Shown here: piece by piece, positions 18,098 through 26,109 of the stretch
Position numbering within the stretch: the first letter of the stretch is position 1
Layout of the letters: each line of letters starts with the position of its first letter
Source of the DNA: Micromonospora noduli
GTDB taxonomy: Bacteria; Actinomycetota; Actinomycetes; Mycobacteriales; Micromonosporaceae
Length of the DNA: 64,000 nt
Direction of reading: 5' to 3'
Assembly: GCF_003264365.1 (NCBI RefSeq)
Contig: NZ_PYAK01000001.1
Span: 124,001 to 188,000, forward strand
Made by a program: the position numbers and the translations under genes
Notes under the pieces: model-generated
Told to the model about the DNA's origin: nothing
What the model saw: only the letters and a program-made list of their open reading frames with translations
Database searches by the model: none

Positions 18098-18550
18098 ATG
18101 AAGCGGATGGCAACACTAATCGCATTGCTCATGACCGTGCTCGCGGGCACGCTCGTCACCGCCAGCCCCGCCCACGCTCGCAGTCAACCGGAATGCGAGT
18201 CCTACGACGTCGTCAGCAACCAGGCGGGTTATCGGGTTGCCGCGCCGGTCGGCAAGTACGGCGTCCTGCCGTGCTCGCTGGTCTGGGGCGACGGCGGGCC
18301 GGGCACGGTGGCCCTCCAGTGGGCCCTGAACGACTGCTACCTCGCACCCGCCGGCAAGACGCTGCTCAGCGATGACGGGGCGTTCGGTCAACTGACCTTC
18401 AACGCGCTGAAGTTCGCCCAGAGCAAGGCGGGCATCAGCGCGGACGGCCAGTTCGGGCCGCAGTCACGCGCCTCCCTGAAGTTCCCCGCCTACACGGGCG
18501 GAACCTACGGAACCCCTACCTGTGCCCGCCTCGGCCGTCCACTGCCGTAG
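18098..18550 (+). CDS. Small secreted peptidoglycan-binding-like protein
   Basis: Protein of 150 residues with a clear Sec signal peptide (MKRMATLIALLMTVLAGTLV, cleavage near ASPAHA). A mature domain follows, containing LQWALNDCYLAP and DDGAFGQLTFNALKFAQ, then ISADGQFGPQSRASL. That is the repeating pattern of peptidoglycan-binding domain 1 (D-G-x-FG-x-x-T). Cysteines may form disulfides. It probably binds cell wall outside the membrane. The start is set by AAGGAG 6 nt upstream. A strong hairpin terminator follows. Confidence 0.85.
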   Translation: MKRMATLIALLMTVLAGTLVTASPAHARSQPECESYDVVSNQAGYRVAAPVGKYGVLPCSLVWGDGGPGTVALQWALNDCYLAPAGKTLLSDDGAFGQLTFNALKFAQSKAGISADGQFGPQSRASLKFPAYTGGTYGTPTCARLGRPLP

Positions 18551-18569
18551 CTGCCGCTGCGTGGGCCAC

Positions 18570-18605
18570 GCCGGCGGTGACAGCGCAAACGCTGTCACCG
18601 CCGGC
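18570..18605. terminator. Bidirectional hairpin terminator
   Basis: A perfect 16-bp stem (GCCGGCGGTGACAGCG and complement) with a CAAA loop lies between convergent genes ending at 18550 and 18656. Confidence 0.85.
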
Positions 18606-18655
18606 TCGCCGATCCCACACTGCCGTTCGTCGCGGAGACCTTCAGAGGTACGGGC

Positions 18656-19327
18656 TCAGTCGAGTACCGACTCGCCGCCCGGGTAGGCGAACGACGCGCG
18701 TGGTGAGTAGAAGCCCCAGACGATCTCCAGCGGATCGGCCGGACGCAGCGCGTACACCGGATGGTCGGGCTCGAGGAACTCCAGCGACTCGACCTCGAAC
18801 GGGTCGACCGGCTCCGCCACGAAGGGGTAGTTGCCGCTGAGCAGCCTGCCGTCGAGCCGGGTGAGGTAGCGCAGCTGGCCCCGGTTGACGGCGTCGCCGG
18901 TGCGCCCGACGCGGGCCGTCGTCCTGATCACGGGCACGCCGTCCGCCTCGGTGGTCGCGATCAGCCGTTGCCCCCGTACCTCGATAGTGGTCCTTCCCGG
19001 CGAGGCCGGCACGCCCCGGGCGGTGGCGTACGCCCGGACAACCGGGCTGGAGTTGACGTACTGCGTCCACCAGCGGCCGGGCGTGACACCGTCGGGGGCG
19101 TCGACCCCGGAGAGGTCCGGACCGATGTACGTCAGGGAGTAGGCGCCGAAGCCAGAGGTCTGCCCGTCGTCGTCGACGACGTACTGGTTCATGAAGACCT
19201 GGTGGTTCGGTGCCGGCCGGAGCCCGTCGGGCACCAGGGCGGCCACCGCGTCGGGGTCGGCCGGCAGCCAACCGAAGTAGATCATTCTGCTGTTCACGAC
19301 GAGCTGCGGAGCGACGATTTCGGTCAC
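18656..19327 (-). CDS. Acetoacetate decarboxylase-superfamily protein
   Basis: Protein of 223 residues resembling the acetoacetate decarboxylase fold (NSRMIYFGWLPADPDAVAAL, GFGAYSLTYIGPDLSG, SLEFLEPDHPVYALRPADPL). True decarboxylases use an active-site Lys next to Glu. I see no obvious lysine in the equivalent region and the whole protein has almost no Lys, so it may be a non-decarboxylase member such as a lyase or hydratase. The GTG at 19327 with GGAAGGA upstream is preferred. No operon partner is apparent. Confidence 0.7.
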   Translation of the reverse strand: MTEIVAPQLVVNSRMIYFGWLPADPDAVAALVPDGLRPAPNHQVFMNQYVVDDDGQTSGFGAYSLTYIGPDLSGVDAPDGVTPGRWWTQYVNSSPVVRAYATARGVPASPGRTTIEVRGQRLIATTEADGVPVIRTTARVGRTGDAVNRGQLRYLTRLDGRLLSGNYPFVAEPVDPFEVESLEFLEPDHPVYALRPADPLEIVWGFYSPRASFAYPGGESVLD

Positions 19328-19474
19328 GAGGGGTCCTTCCGCTGGGCATCGGTCCGTAGTCGCGACGCTACGGAGCCGCCCGCCGCCCGGACAACGACGG
19401 ATTGCCGACATGCAACCCGTCGTTGTCCGGCTCGGGAAGGCCACGGTGAATCGGCCGTCAGGTCGGAGCGACCG

Positions 19475-20950
19475 TCAGACGGCCGTGCGGGACCACTGCT
19501 GGTTGGTGCCGGAGTTGCACGAATACTGCTTGAGGACCACTCCGTCCGCTGTCGCCGCGGCCGGCACGTCCACGCACTTGTTGCTGTGTCGTGCCCGGAG
19601 CTGGAAGTAACCGCCGTTGGCGACCATCTGGAACTGCTGGTTGGTGCCGGTGCCACAGGTGTACTGGACGAGCTCGGCGCCGTCGGCGGTCGATGCGCTC
19701 ACCACGTCGAGGCACTTTCCGCTGTGCCGGCTGACGATGCGCCAGTAGCCGCTGCCGGCGTCCTGGAACTGCCACTGCTGCCACGCACCACCGCCGTACG
19801 TGTACTGGCCGACGCGCGCGCCGTTGTCGGTGTTCGGCTGCTGGACGTCCATGGCCTTGCCGCTGTGCCGCACGTCGATCCGGTAGAACGTCCCCGTCGA
19901 TGGCGGGGGTGTCGTCGGGCCACCGCCGACGGTGTCGCCCCACGCGTACCGGATCCGGTCCGCGCCGGAGGTGTTACGGACCGTCAGGTTGAGGTCGGTG
20001 CCGCTGCCGCTGAGGGCGAACATCGAGTACCAGTCGTAGCCGATGGTGCCGGTCTTGCCGCCGAGGGCGGGCCAATAGGTGCCACCCATCTGGTTGTCCC
20101 GCATGACCTGGGCCATGGCCCGGATGTAGCGCACGAAGTTGTCGGTGCTGCCCGCGTCGGCGTAGTTGCGACCGTCGTTCATCGGTGCGCCGAACTCGGT
20201 CGCGACCGCGCGGGAGGCGCAGTTGCCGAGGCGCGCCTGGATGTGGCTGCGGAAGGCGTCGTAGGTCATCGCGCCGTAGAAGAAGGCGTAGTAGTGGAAG
20301 GACAGCAGCGTCGAGTTGAAGCGGCTGTCGTTGCAGATGTCGCGCAGGTCCTGGCTGAAGCCGGTGCCGCCGATCAGCACCCGGCCGGGCACCGCCGAGT
20401 AGTGGTAGCTGAGCCAGTTGGCGGCGACGTTGCGCCACTCCGCCGAGCTGTAGCCGTGCGGCTCGTTCATCGGCTCGAAGTAGACGTTGGTGTTCGTGCC
20501 GTACGTGTTGGTCACTGTGGACCACATCGCGTTCCACGCGGCGAGGTTCGTGATCCTGCCGCCGGAGGCGGCACCGTCCTCCCAGTAGGCGAGGATGACC
20601 TTGAAGCCGCGGGCGGTGGCCGCGTCGATGGCACCTCGGTACGCCTCCCACCAGGCCGTCCCCACCGTGTGGGTGTTGATGGGCAGTCGGATGGTGTTGA
20701 CCCCCATGGTGGAGGCCATGTCGTCGTAGAGGGCATTGGCCTTGGCCCGCACGGTTGCGTTGCTGTCGGACATGCTCAGGCCCTGCACGACGAGCGGGCT
20801 GGTCTTGAAGTTGTCACCCAACATGGCCCAGTTCATGCCGCGGAACTGGTTGGTGGCGGCAGTGGCCGGCGACGACGCGACGGCGACTACGCCAACCATC
20901 GCCGTCAACGCGGCCACCAGGGCGCAGAGCACCCGTCGATGTAGTGCCAC
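19475..20950 (-). CDS. Secreted GH5-family glycoside hydrolase with C-terminal ricin-B (CBM13) domain
   Basis: Protein of 491 residues with a signal peptide ending near PATAA. The GH5-like catalytic domain is about 34-340. The acid/base Glu163 lies in YFEPMNEPHG and the likely nucleophile Glu252 in VATEFGAP. A Pro/Thr linker leads to a beta-trefoil with three QxW-type repeats (residues 355-491: WQQWQF, NQQFQM, NQQWSR). GH5 enzymes cut beta-1,4-glucans or mannans, and the lectin domain binds xylan or galactose. The GTG at 20950 is preceded by GAGGAG. It is the last gene of a three-gene operon with two GH43 proteins, so hemicellulose or arabinan breakdown is likely. Confidence 0.88.
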   Translation of the reverse strand: MALHRRVLCALVAALTAMVGVVAVASSPATAATNQFRGMNWAMLGDNFKTSPLVVQGLSMSDSNATVRAKANALYDDMASTMGVNTIRLPINTHTVGTAWWEAYRGAIDAATARGFKVILAYWEDGAASGGRITNLAAWNAMWSTVTNTYGTNTNVYFEPMNEPHGYSSAEWRNVAANWLSYHYSAVPGRVLIGGTGFSQDLRDICNDSRFNSTLLSFHYYAFFYGAMTYDAFRSHIQARLGNCASRAVATEFGAPMNDGRNYADAGSTDNFVRYIRAMAQVMRDNQMGGTYWPALGGKTGTIGYDWYSMFALSGSGTDLNLTVRNTSGADRIRYAWGDTVGGGPTTPPPSTGTFYRIDVRHSGKAMDVQQPNTDNGARVGQYTYGGGAWQQWQFQDAGSGYWRIVSRHSGKCLDVVSASTADGAELVQYTCGTGTNQQFQMVANGGYFQLRARHSNKCVDVPAAATADGVVLKQYSCNSGTNQQWSRTAV

Positions 20951-20979
20951 AGTCGAAACTCCTCGGAGAGGGACCAGGT

Positions 20980-22419
20980 TCAGCTGGTCACGCGGAAGGT
21001 GGCGTCGGCACGGCTCTGCGCGTCGGACACCGGGTCGAGTCGGAGCAGGTAGCTGTAGTGCCGGAGGTAGCGGTCCGGGTGGCTGTAGGACTGGAACGAC
21101 GTCCACGACGAGTTGGCGAGGCCGGCGACCTGCCGAAAGGTGGCGTCGGCGGCGAAGGTGGCGGTGCCGTCGTTGGCTTCCAGCCGGAAGTCGTATCCGT
21201 AGTGGCGCAGGTAGTGGCCCGGGTAGTTGACCGACTGGATGGAGACGGTGCCGGAGCCGACCAGGCCGGGCACCAGCCGCCACTGGCCGTCCTGGGCAGG
21301 GCTGACGTTCGGGTCGATGCGGACGTCGTAGTCGTAGTGCCGCACGTACCGGTCCTGGAAGTTGTACGACTGGATCCGGTTGACCGCGGTGGCGGGCCAG
21401 CGGGTGAGCACCCGGTTCTGCTCGGCAGCGGTCAGGTTGAGGATCGAACCGTGCCGTTTCTTGGTGCCGCCCATCGCGTACGAGCCGGACGCCGGCAGGC
21501 GGTAGCTGCCCGGGCTCGATGGATCGGTGGTCAGGACCGGCAGGTAGCCGCGCCCGCTGGAGTACTGGTCGAGGTAGAGGAACCACTCGTTGCGGGTGTT
21601 CATTTTCATCCACATCGGGCCTTCGACCTGCGCGCCGGTCAGCCCGATGCCGGAGAGGTTTCCGAGGCTGGTCCAGGTGCCGAGGATGGAGTTGCTGCCT
21701 TCGATGGCGATCTGGCCGTCCCGGGAGGCCCGGACGTAGCGGTAGGCGCCGACTCCGGCCGGCACCTCGACGATCTGGGTGTCGATGATCTCCTGGTTTC
21801 CCGGCCGGTTGACGTAGGGCTGCGGTGTGGTGACGCTGCGGAAGTTCGCCGTGCGCGCGTAGTAGATGCGGTGCTTGGTCGCGCCGTTGAGCGGGACGTT
21901 CGTCGCCCAGTAGAGGACGTAGTCGCCGGTGGCCGGGTTCCAGATCGCCTCGGGCGCCCAGGCGTTGCGTCCGTCTGGAATTGCGCTGGCGACGTTCAGC
22001 AGCCACGGCGCCGACCAGTTGACCAGGTCGGTGGACTCCCACACGACGAGGTTGCGGCTGCCGTTGTTGATCGCGGTCGACCAGTCCTGACCGCAGCCGA
22101 TGCACAGGTCGGTGGCGATGATCCAGTACCGGTCGCCGGCCGGCGAGCGGACCAGGGCGGGGTCGCGGACGCCGCGGGTGCCGACTGTGGACCGCAGCAC
22201 GAGCCCACCGTTGTTGAGGTCGGTCCAGCGTAGGCCGTCGGTGCTGTGGGCGAAGTAGATCTGCTGGTCGGTCGACGACTCGCCGGTGAAGTGCGCCATC
22301 AGGTAGCCGACGGTCGGGTCGAGCGCGGCCGCCTCCTTCGGCGTCGCCGCCGACCAGGTGGTGAACAGCAGGCTCGCGGCCACCGCAACCGCGCAGAGCC
22401 GGGCGAGGACTCTCGACAT
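20980..22419 (-). CDS. Secreted GH43-like glycosidase with C-terminal AbfB (CBM42) domain
   Basis: Protein of 479 residues with a signal peptide (LCAVAVAASLLFTTWSAA). A five-bladed propeller similar to GH43 follows: YLMAHFTGESSTDQQIYFAH, RDPALVRSPAGDRYWIIATD, NAWAPEAIWNPATGDYVLYW. The C-terminal arabinose-binding AbfB domain (about 345-479) is marked by repeated DRYVRHYDYDVRID, GHYLRHYGYDFRLE and DRYLRHYSYLLRLD. It likely removes or binds arabinofuranosyl side chains outside the cell. It lies 29 bp from the GH5 gene and 36 bp from the upstream GH43 gene. Strict specificity cannot be inferred. Confidence 0.86.
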   Translation of the reverse strand: MSRVLARLCAVAVAASLLFTTWSAATPKEAAALDPTVGYLMAHFTGESSTDQQIYFAHSTDGLRWTDLNNGGLVLRSTVGTRGVRDPALVRSPAGDRYWIIATDLCIGCGQDWSTAINNGSRNLVVWESTDLVNWSAPWLLNVASAIPDGRNAWAPEAIWNPATGDYVLYWATNVPLNGATKHRIYYARTANFRSVTTPQPYVNRPGNQEIIDTQIVEVPAGVGAYRYVRASRDGQIAIEGSNSILGTWTSLGNLSGIGLTGAQVEGPMWMKMNTRNEWFLYLDQYSSGRGYLPVLTTDPSSPGSYRLPASGSYAMGGTKKRHGSILNLTAAEQNRVLTRWPATAVNRIQSYNFQDRYVRHYDYDVRIDPNVSPAQDGQWRLVPGLVGSGTVSIQSVNYPGHYLRHYGYDFRLEANDGTATFAADATFRQVAGLANSSWTSFQSYSHPDRYLRHYSYLLRLDPVSDAQSRADATFRVTS

Positions 22420-22455
22420 GTGTCTCTCTCCTTCGCGCAGGGGCTTACCAGTCAG

Positions 22456-23853
22456 CTAGAGCGTCGGCACAACGGGCCGGATGGTGCCGTCGGTGCTGAA
22501 CTCCATCCGGTCGATGGCGGTCTCGCGGTTGGTGCCGTTGCCGGTCGGTACGGCGAAGCGGTGGTAGGCGATGTGCCAGGTGTCGCTGCCGGGTGCCCGG
22601 GCCACGGAGTGGTGACCGGTGCCCTTGATGCCGACGTCGAGGCGTTTCTGCAGCACCACGCCGCGCCTTGTCCAGGGCCCGAGGGGTGAGGAGCCGGTGG
22701 CGTAGGCGACCCGGTAGTCCTCGCTGCGGGTGTCGTTCTCGGACCACATGAAGTAGTACAGGCCGTTGCGCTTGAACACGAACGGCGCCTCGTTGTAGCC
22801 CGACGGGGTGATGACCCGCGCCTGCGTCGCTTCGAAGGAGACCATGTCGGCGTTCAACCGCACCGCCCGCGCGACACCCTGTCCCCAGTACAGGTAGGAC
22901 TGGCCGTCGTCGTCGGTGAACACCATCGGGTCGATCGTCTGTCCGCCGGAGAACTGGTCGCTGCGGATCAGCGGCCGGCCCAGCGCGTCGCGGAACGGCC
23001 CGGTGGGGCTGTCGGCCACCGCCACGCCCAGCTGTTTGGCGGTGTTGCCGCTGGCCGCGCCGCCGCTGAAGTACAGGTAGTAGCGGCCGTTGGCGGCGGC
23101 CACCGCCGGCGCCCAGGCCGAGTTGTCCGCCCAGGAGACGTCCGGACCGTGGTCGAGGATCACGCCGTGGTCGGTCCAGTTGACCAGGTCGGTCGAGGAG
23201 AACGCCTTGTAGTAGGTGCCGGCCCAGCTCGCGTAGCCGTCGGTGGTCGGGTACAGGTAGTAGCGGCCGTTGAACACCGTGAGGTGCGGGTCGGCGAAGA
23301 GGCCCGGAATCACCGGGCCCTTGGTGGTCCTGGGCGCCCAGGGAGCGACGAGGCGGAAGGCGCTGTCCGCACGGAACACGGCCGTGTCCTGGTAGGCGTC
23401 GAGCCAGAGTGCGAAGTCGCGGTGTCGGATCCGCCGGCTCGGGTAGTTGTACGAGGCGAGCGCCACCGATCCGCTGACCGAACCCTCCACGGCACAGAAG
23501 GTGGCGTCGGCCCGGAACGCCGCGTCACCGGTGTTCGGATCGACCCGGAGCCGGTAGTCGCGGTGCCGCAGGAACATGCCCGTCCTGGTCTGCAACGAGT
23601 AGCAGGTCGGCGACGCCAGACCGTTGACCACCGTGAAGGTGGCGTCGAGCTTGGTCTGGTTGCCGCTGCTCGAGGTGACCGGGTCGAGTTGACCGAGATA
23701 GTCGATGTGTCGCACGTACCGTCCGGCCTGGTTGACCGCCTCCAGCGAGACCGCGCCGGTCGGCAGCGTGGCGGCATGCGCCGGCCGGTCGGCCACCACC
23801 AGGACAGCTGCGGCGGCCACGGCGGAGAGCAAGAGGAGGGCACGTAGACGCAT
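22456..23853 (-). CDS. Secreted GH43 arabinofuranosidase-like enzyme with N-terminal AbfB domain
   Basis: Protein of 465 residues with a signal peptide (LRALLLLSAVAAAAVLVVAD). The AbfB arabinose-binding domain (about 35-165) has GRYVRHIDYLGQLD, GMFLRHRDYRLRVD and SRRIRHRDFALWLD. A GH43 propeller follows, with the base Asp in IPGLFADPHLTVFNG, a middle Asp in GGQTIDPMVF and the acid Glu in SGYNEAPFVFKRNG. Domain order is reversed relative to the next gene. The ATG at 23853 (GGGAG upstream) is chosen over one at 23880. First gene of the operon; a LacI-type operator lies about 50 bp upstream. Confidence 0.88.
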   Translation of the reverse strand: MRLRALLLLSAVAAAAVLVVADRPAHAATLPTGAVSLEAVNQAGRYVRHIDYLGQLDPVTSSSGNQTKLDATFTVVNGLASPTCYSLQTRTGMFLRHRDYRLRVDPNTGDAAFRADATFCAVEGSVSGSVALASYNYPSRRIRHRDFALWLDAYQDTAVFRADSAFRLVAPWAPRTTKGPVIPGLFADPHLTVFNGRYYLYPTTDGYASWAGTYYKAFSSTDLVNWTDHGVILDHGPDVSWADNSAWAPAVAAANGRYYLYFSGGAASGNTAKQLGVAVADSPTGPFRDALGRPLIRSDQFSGGQTIDPMVFTDDDGQSYLYWGQGVARAVRLNADMVSFEATQARVITPSGYNEAPFVFKRNGLYYFMWSENDTRSEDYRVAYATGSSPLGPWTRRGVVLQKRLDVGIKGTGHHSVARAPGSDTWHIAYHRFAVPTGNGTNRETAIDRMEFSTDGTIRPVVPTL

Positions 23854-23904
23854 CGTCGATGCTCCCGACCGGATCACCATCCCGCCCCTCTCGCAAGATC
23901 GTCT

Positions 23905-23920
23905 ATGTTAGCGTTAACAA
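23905..23920. promoter_or_regulatory. LacI-family-type operator
   Basis: ATGTTAGCGTTAACAA contains TGTTA and TAACA arms around GCGT, close to the consensus operator of LacI-family sugar regulators in actinobacteria. It lies about 50 bp before the first glycosidase gene. A half-site TGTTAGCG occurs at 24054-24061. No LacI gene is in the window, so the regulator would act from elsewhere. The surrounding 23881-24143 holds no gene. Confidence 0.6.
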
Positions 23921-24143
23921 GAGCAGGCGGTATCCGGGCTCAGGCTTGGGCGGCCTTGGCGACGGGGTGGAGTGTCCACACGCCGTGCCCCTGGCGCGTC
24001 ACACGACCACAGGCACAATGTGTTCGGTTCGTTAAGTTCGCGTTGCGGACAAGTGTTAGCGATCGCATCTACGAGTGTCAAGGGATCGACCGCGGCCGCT
24101 CCCCCGCGACCCCGGTCACGCCACCCGTCATCCACAGTCCCGG

Positions 24144-24671
24144 TCAGACCGTGCCATCACCGTCCTGAAGCCATCGATGGATGGCGGCGAAGTCCGCCTC
24201 GGTCAGGCCCGTGTACGGGTCAACGCGGTGCAGCAGCGCCCGCGCCGGGTGGTGAGCCCTCACCCATCGGCGGTCGGCGTCGGTGATCTCGTCGTCAAAC
24301 CACACGAAGGGGCCTCCTGCTGCCCACTGGGTCAGGAACGCGGTCTTCCAGTGCAGGCCACGCCCCGTCCCCTCGTCGTCGTCCGGCCAATCGACGACGG
24401 GCAGGTCCGGAAGCCCGAGCCGGGGGGAGACGACCTCGTTCGCCTCCGCCATCCACGTCGTTGCCCAGACCAACTCGCCCTCCAAGGCGAGCAGCCGACG
24501 ACCGTCATCCGGGTTGAGACGATCAAGGAGGGGATTGCCGGTGTTTTCCGTCTGCCGCTTGGCGGTGCCGCCCGACGGACTTCTCTGGCCAACCGGTCGG
24601 GCCTTGAACGGGATCAGTGGTCCGTCCACATCAAGGAAGATGACCGGACGTCCGGCGAAGCCGGGAGTCAC
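24144..24671 (-). CDS. HAD-fold protein (Swiss-army-knife RNA-repair-like HAD)
   Basis: Protein of 175 residues with haloacid-dehalogenase-like motifs: motif I VIFLDVDGPLIPF (nucleophile Asp), a motif-II-like LVWATTWMAEAN and a late acidic motif PFVWFDDEI. It lacks a cap domain. Similar small HAD proteins have been described in RNA-repair contexts and as unassigned phosphatases. Its start overlaps the stop of the NADAR gene by ATGA, so both come from one transcript. The pairing of a phosphatase-like protein with an ADP-ribose-related glycosidase suggests nucleotide or nucleic-acid metabolism or repair. This link is inference. Confidence 0.78.
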   Translation of the reverse strand: MTPGFAGRPVIFLDVDGPLIPFKARPVGQRSPSGGTAKRQTENTGNPLLDRLNPDDGRRLLALEGELVWATTWMAEANEVVSPRLGLPDLPVVDWPDDDEGTGRGLHWKTAFLTQWAAGGPFVWFDDEITDADRRWVRAHHPARALLHRVDPYTGLTEADFAAIHRWLQDGDGTV

Positions 24672-25252
24672 GCCGGAACCGTCCCCTGCCGACCTTGATC
24701 CTCGAGCGCCTCACGCACCTGCATGAGCGCGAAGCCCAGCAGGTTGAGCCCTCGCCAACAGGCGGGGTCGCCAGCAGCCGGATCGTCGCGGTTCAGGCCG
24801 ATGCCCCAGATCCGGTCGACCGGGCTGGCCTCCACGAGGACTCGCAGCCCGGTAGCCAGCAGAAACGCCCGGAGCGCGGGGTGCTGATCGAATTTCGCGA
24901 GGTTGCCGGCCACCACGATCGCGAAGCGGTGTTCACTCCAGGTCTGCTGATCGAAACCCGCGACGCGTCCTCCCAGCACCTTCGCGGCGTGGGGATGCGG
25001 CGCGGCGAGGATCTGTTTCGCCATCGCGCGGTCGCCGAACAGGGTGGCCTTGCGCCACATCATGTAGTGCTCCGCAGTGGCGAACCGCGTGTCGTCGGCG
25101 GTGAACGGCGCCGGCCACCACTGACTCAGGCAGCCTGCGCCGACACCACCGTCACGTTCGGGCTGGTGCCCCCAGAAGAACAGGAATTTGACCTGATGAC
25201 CCTGTGCCTGCGCAGCGGCCAGATCCGCGACGCTACGAACCGATGACAGCAT
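24668..25252 (-). CDS. NADAR-family protein
   Basis: Protein of 194 residues with the NADAR (YbiA-like) fold: FLFFWGHQPERDGGV, LSQWWPAPFTADDTRFATAE, HYMMWRKATLFGD, and the late WGIGLNRDDPAAGDPACWRG then NLLGFALMQVRE. Members hydrolyse N-glycosidic bonds in riboflavin intermediates or remove ADP-ribose from guanine in toxin-antitoxin systems. No DarT-like toxin is adjacent. The ATG at 25252 is a likely start, although the frame is open further upstream. First gene of the unit with the HAD gene. Confidence 0.85.
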   Translation of the reverse strand: MLSSVRSVADLAAAQAQGHQVKFLFFWGHQPERDGGVGAGCLSQWWPAPFTADDTRFATAEHYMMWRKATLFGDRAMAKQILAAPHPHAAKVLGGRVAGFDQQTWSEHRFAIVVAGNLAKFDQHPALRAFLLATGLRVLVEASPVDRIWGIGLNRDDPAAGDPACWRGLNLLGFALMQVREALEDQGRQGTVPA

Positions 25253-25411
25253 GATGGTGAGTGTGTGGCACCGGGGCTCGGCGTGCCCCGCATTTTCGAC
25301 CGCGACGACGTGCTCGCGGCCGCCGCGACGCCGGGCATGCCCACAGCGCTGTGACATATTGCCCACGTCCGGCGGCAATCGAACCCGACGGCCGATACCT
25401 ACAGTCGGACC

Positions 25412-25945
25412 ATGACCATCGACGACGGCGTGCGGGTCTGGCTCCGCCGGCAGGGAGCTGAGCAGATCGCCCATCCCGGAGGCAACCTGTACGTCCACCT
25501 ATGTCGAGTCAGCGAACGACTCGCCGTGCTCGGCTGCGCCCGTGACGTGCAAGCAGCGGGCCTCACCCACGCCGCCTACGGGACCGACGGGTTCGACGTC
25601 ACCCTGGTTGATCGGGCCGATCGTGCGGTGCTGCGGGATCTCGTTGGCGCCGACGCCGAGGAGCTCGTCTATCTGTACGGCGCCTGCGACCGTGGACGCA
25701 GCTGGCAGCAGCTGGTGAGGACCGGTGAGGTGTTCGACCGCTTCACACGTCAGGTGCGGACGCCCGGTGAGACTCAACTTCGGTCGCTCGTGGACCTGAG
25801 CATCGTCAACGAGTTGGACGTCATCGAGCACGATCCTGCGGTGGCAGACCGGCACGGGGCCTACTTCCGGAAGCTGTTCGCGTCGTGGGCCCCGATCGCC
25901 TCGGAGCAGGTCATCAGCGATGCGCAGCGGGTCCTGCGGCAGTGA
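25412..25945 (+). CDS. DUF6817-like protein of unknown function
   Basis: Protein of 177 residues that matches an uncharacterised actinobacterial family with an HD-like arrangement of polar residues: HPGGNLYVHLCRVSERLAVL, GLTHAAYGTDGFDVTLVD, and late LVDLSIVNELDVIEHD. The conserved His residues (NLYVHL, LTHAAYGTDG) may bind metal. I know no function. A remnant of a nucleotidyltransferase lies 48 bp downstream in the same orientation. Confidence 0.7.
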   Translation: MTIDDGVRVWLRRQGAEQIAHPGGNLYVHLCRVSERLAVLGCARDVQAAGLTHAAYGTDGFDVTLVDRADRAVLRDLVGADAEELVYLYGACDRGRSWQQLVRTGEVFDRFTRQVRTPGETQLRSLVDLSIVNELDVIEHDPAVADRHGAYFRKLFASWAPIASEQVISDAQRVLRQ

Positions 25946-25992
25946 CACCCGAATCGTCGCGTCCGACAGCACGGGCCTCCGGCCGCGTACGG

Positions 25993-26109
25993 GTGCGAGC
26001 CGTCTACCCCGGCAGCTTCGATCCCGTCACTGCAGGGCATGTGAATGTGGTCAGCCGGGCACGCGCTCTCTTCGACGTGCGCACGCTAGGGGCGCGGCGG
26101 GCCGAGTAG
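25993..26109 (+). pseudogene. Truncated coaD-like nucleotidyltransferase remnant
   Basis: The frame from GTG 25993 reads RAVYPGSFDPVTAGHVNVVS and RARALFDV. That is the N-terminal nucleotide-binding motif of phosphopantetheine adenylyltransferase and related cytidylyltransferases (the PGSFDPxTxGH motif). After about 29 residues similarity ends and the frame stops at 26109, where the convergent ATP-grasp gene begins. A complete enzyme needs about 160 residues, so this is a deletion remnant. Whether it came from coaD itself or a paralogue cannot be decided. Confidence 0.65.

Noticed and set aside
18761..22233. Long plus-strand open frames (727 and 429 residues) opposite the secreted glycosidases
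   Set aside because: They mirror the minus-strand genes through high-GC third positions, have no recognisable domain or ribosome binding site, and the minus strand has signal peptides, catalytic motifs and AbfB/ricin repeats.
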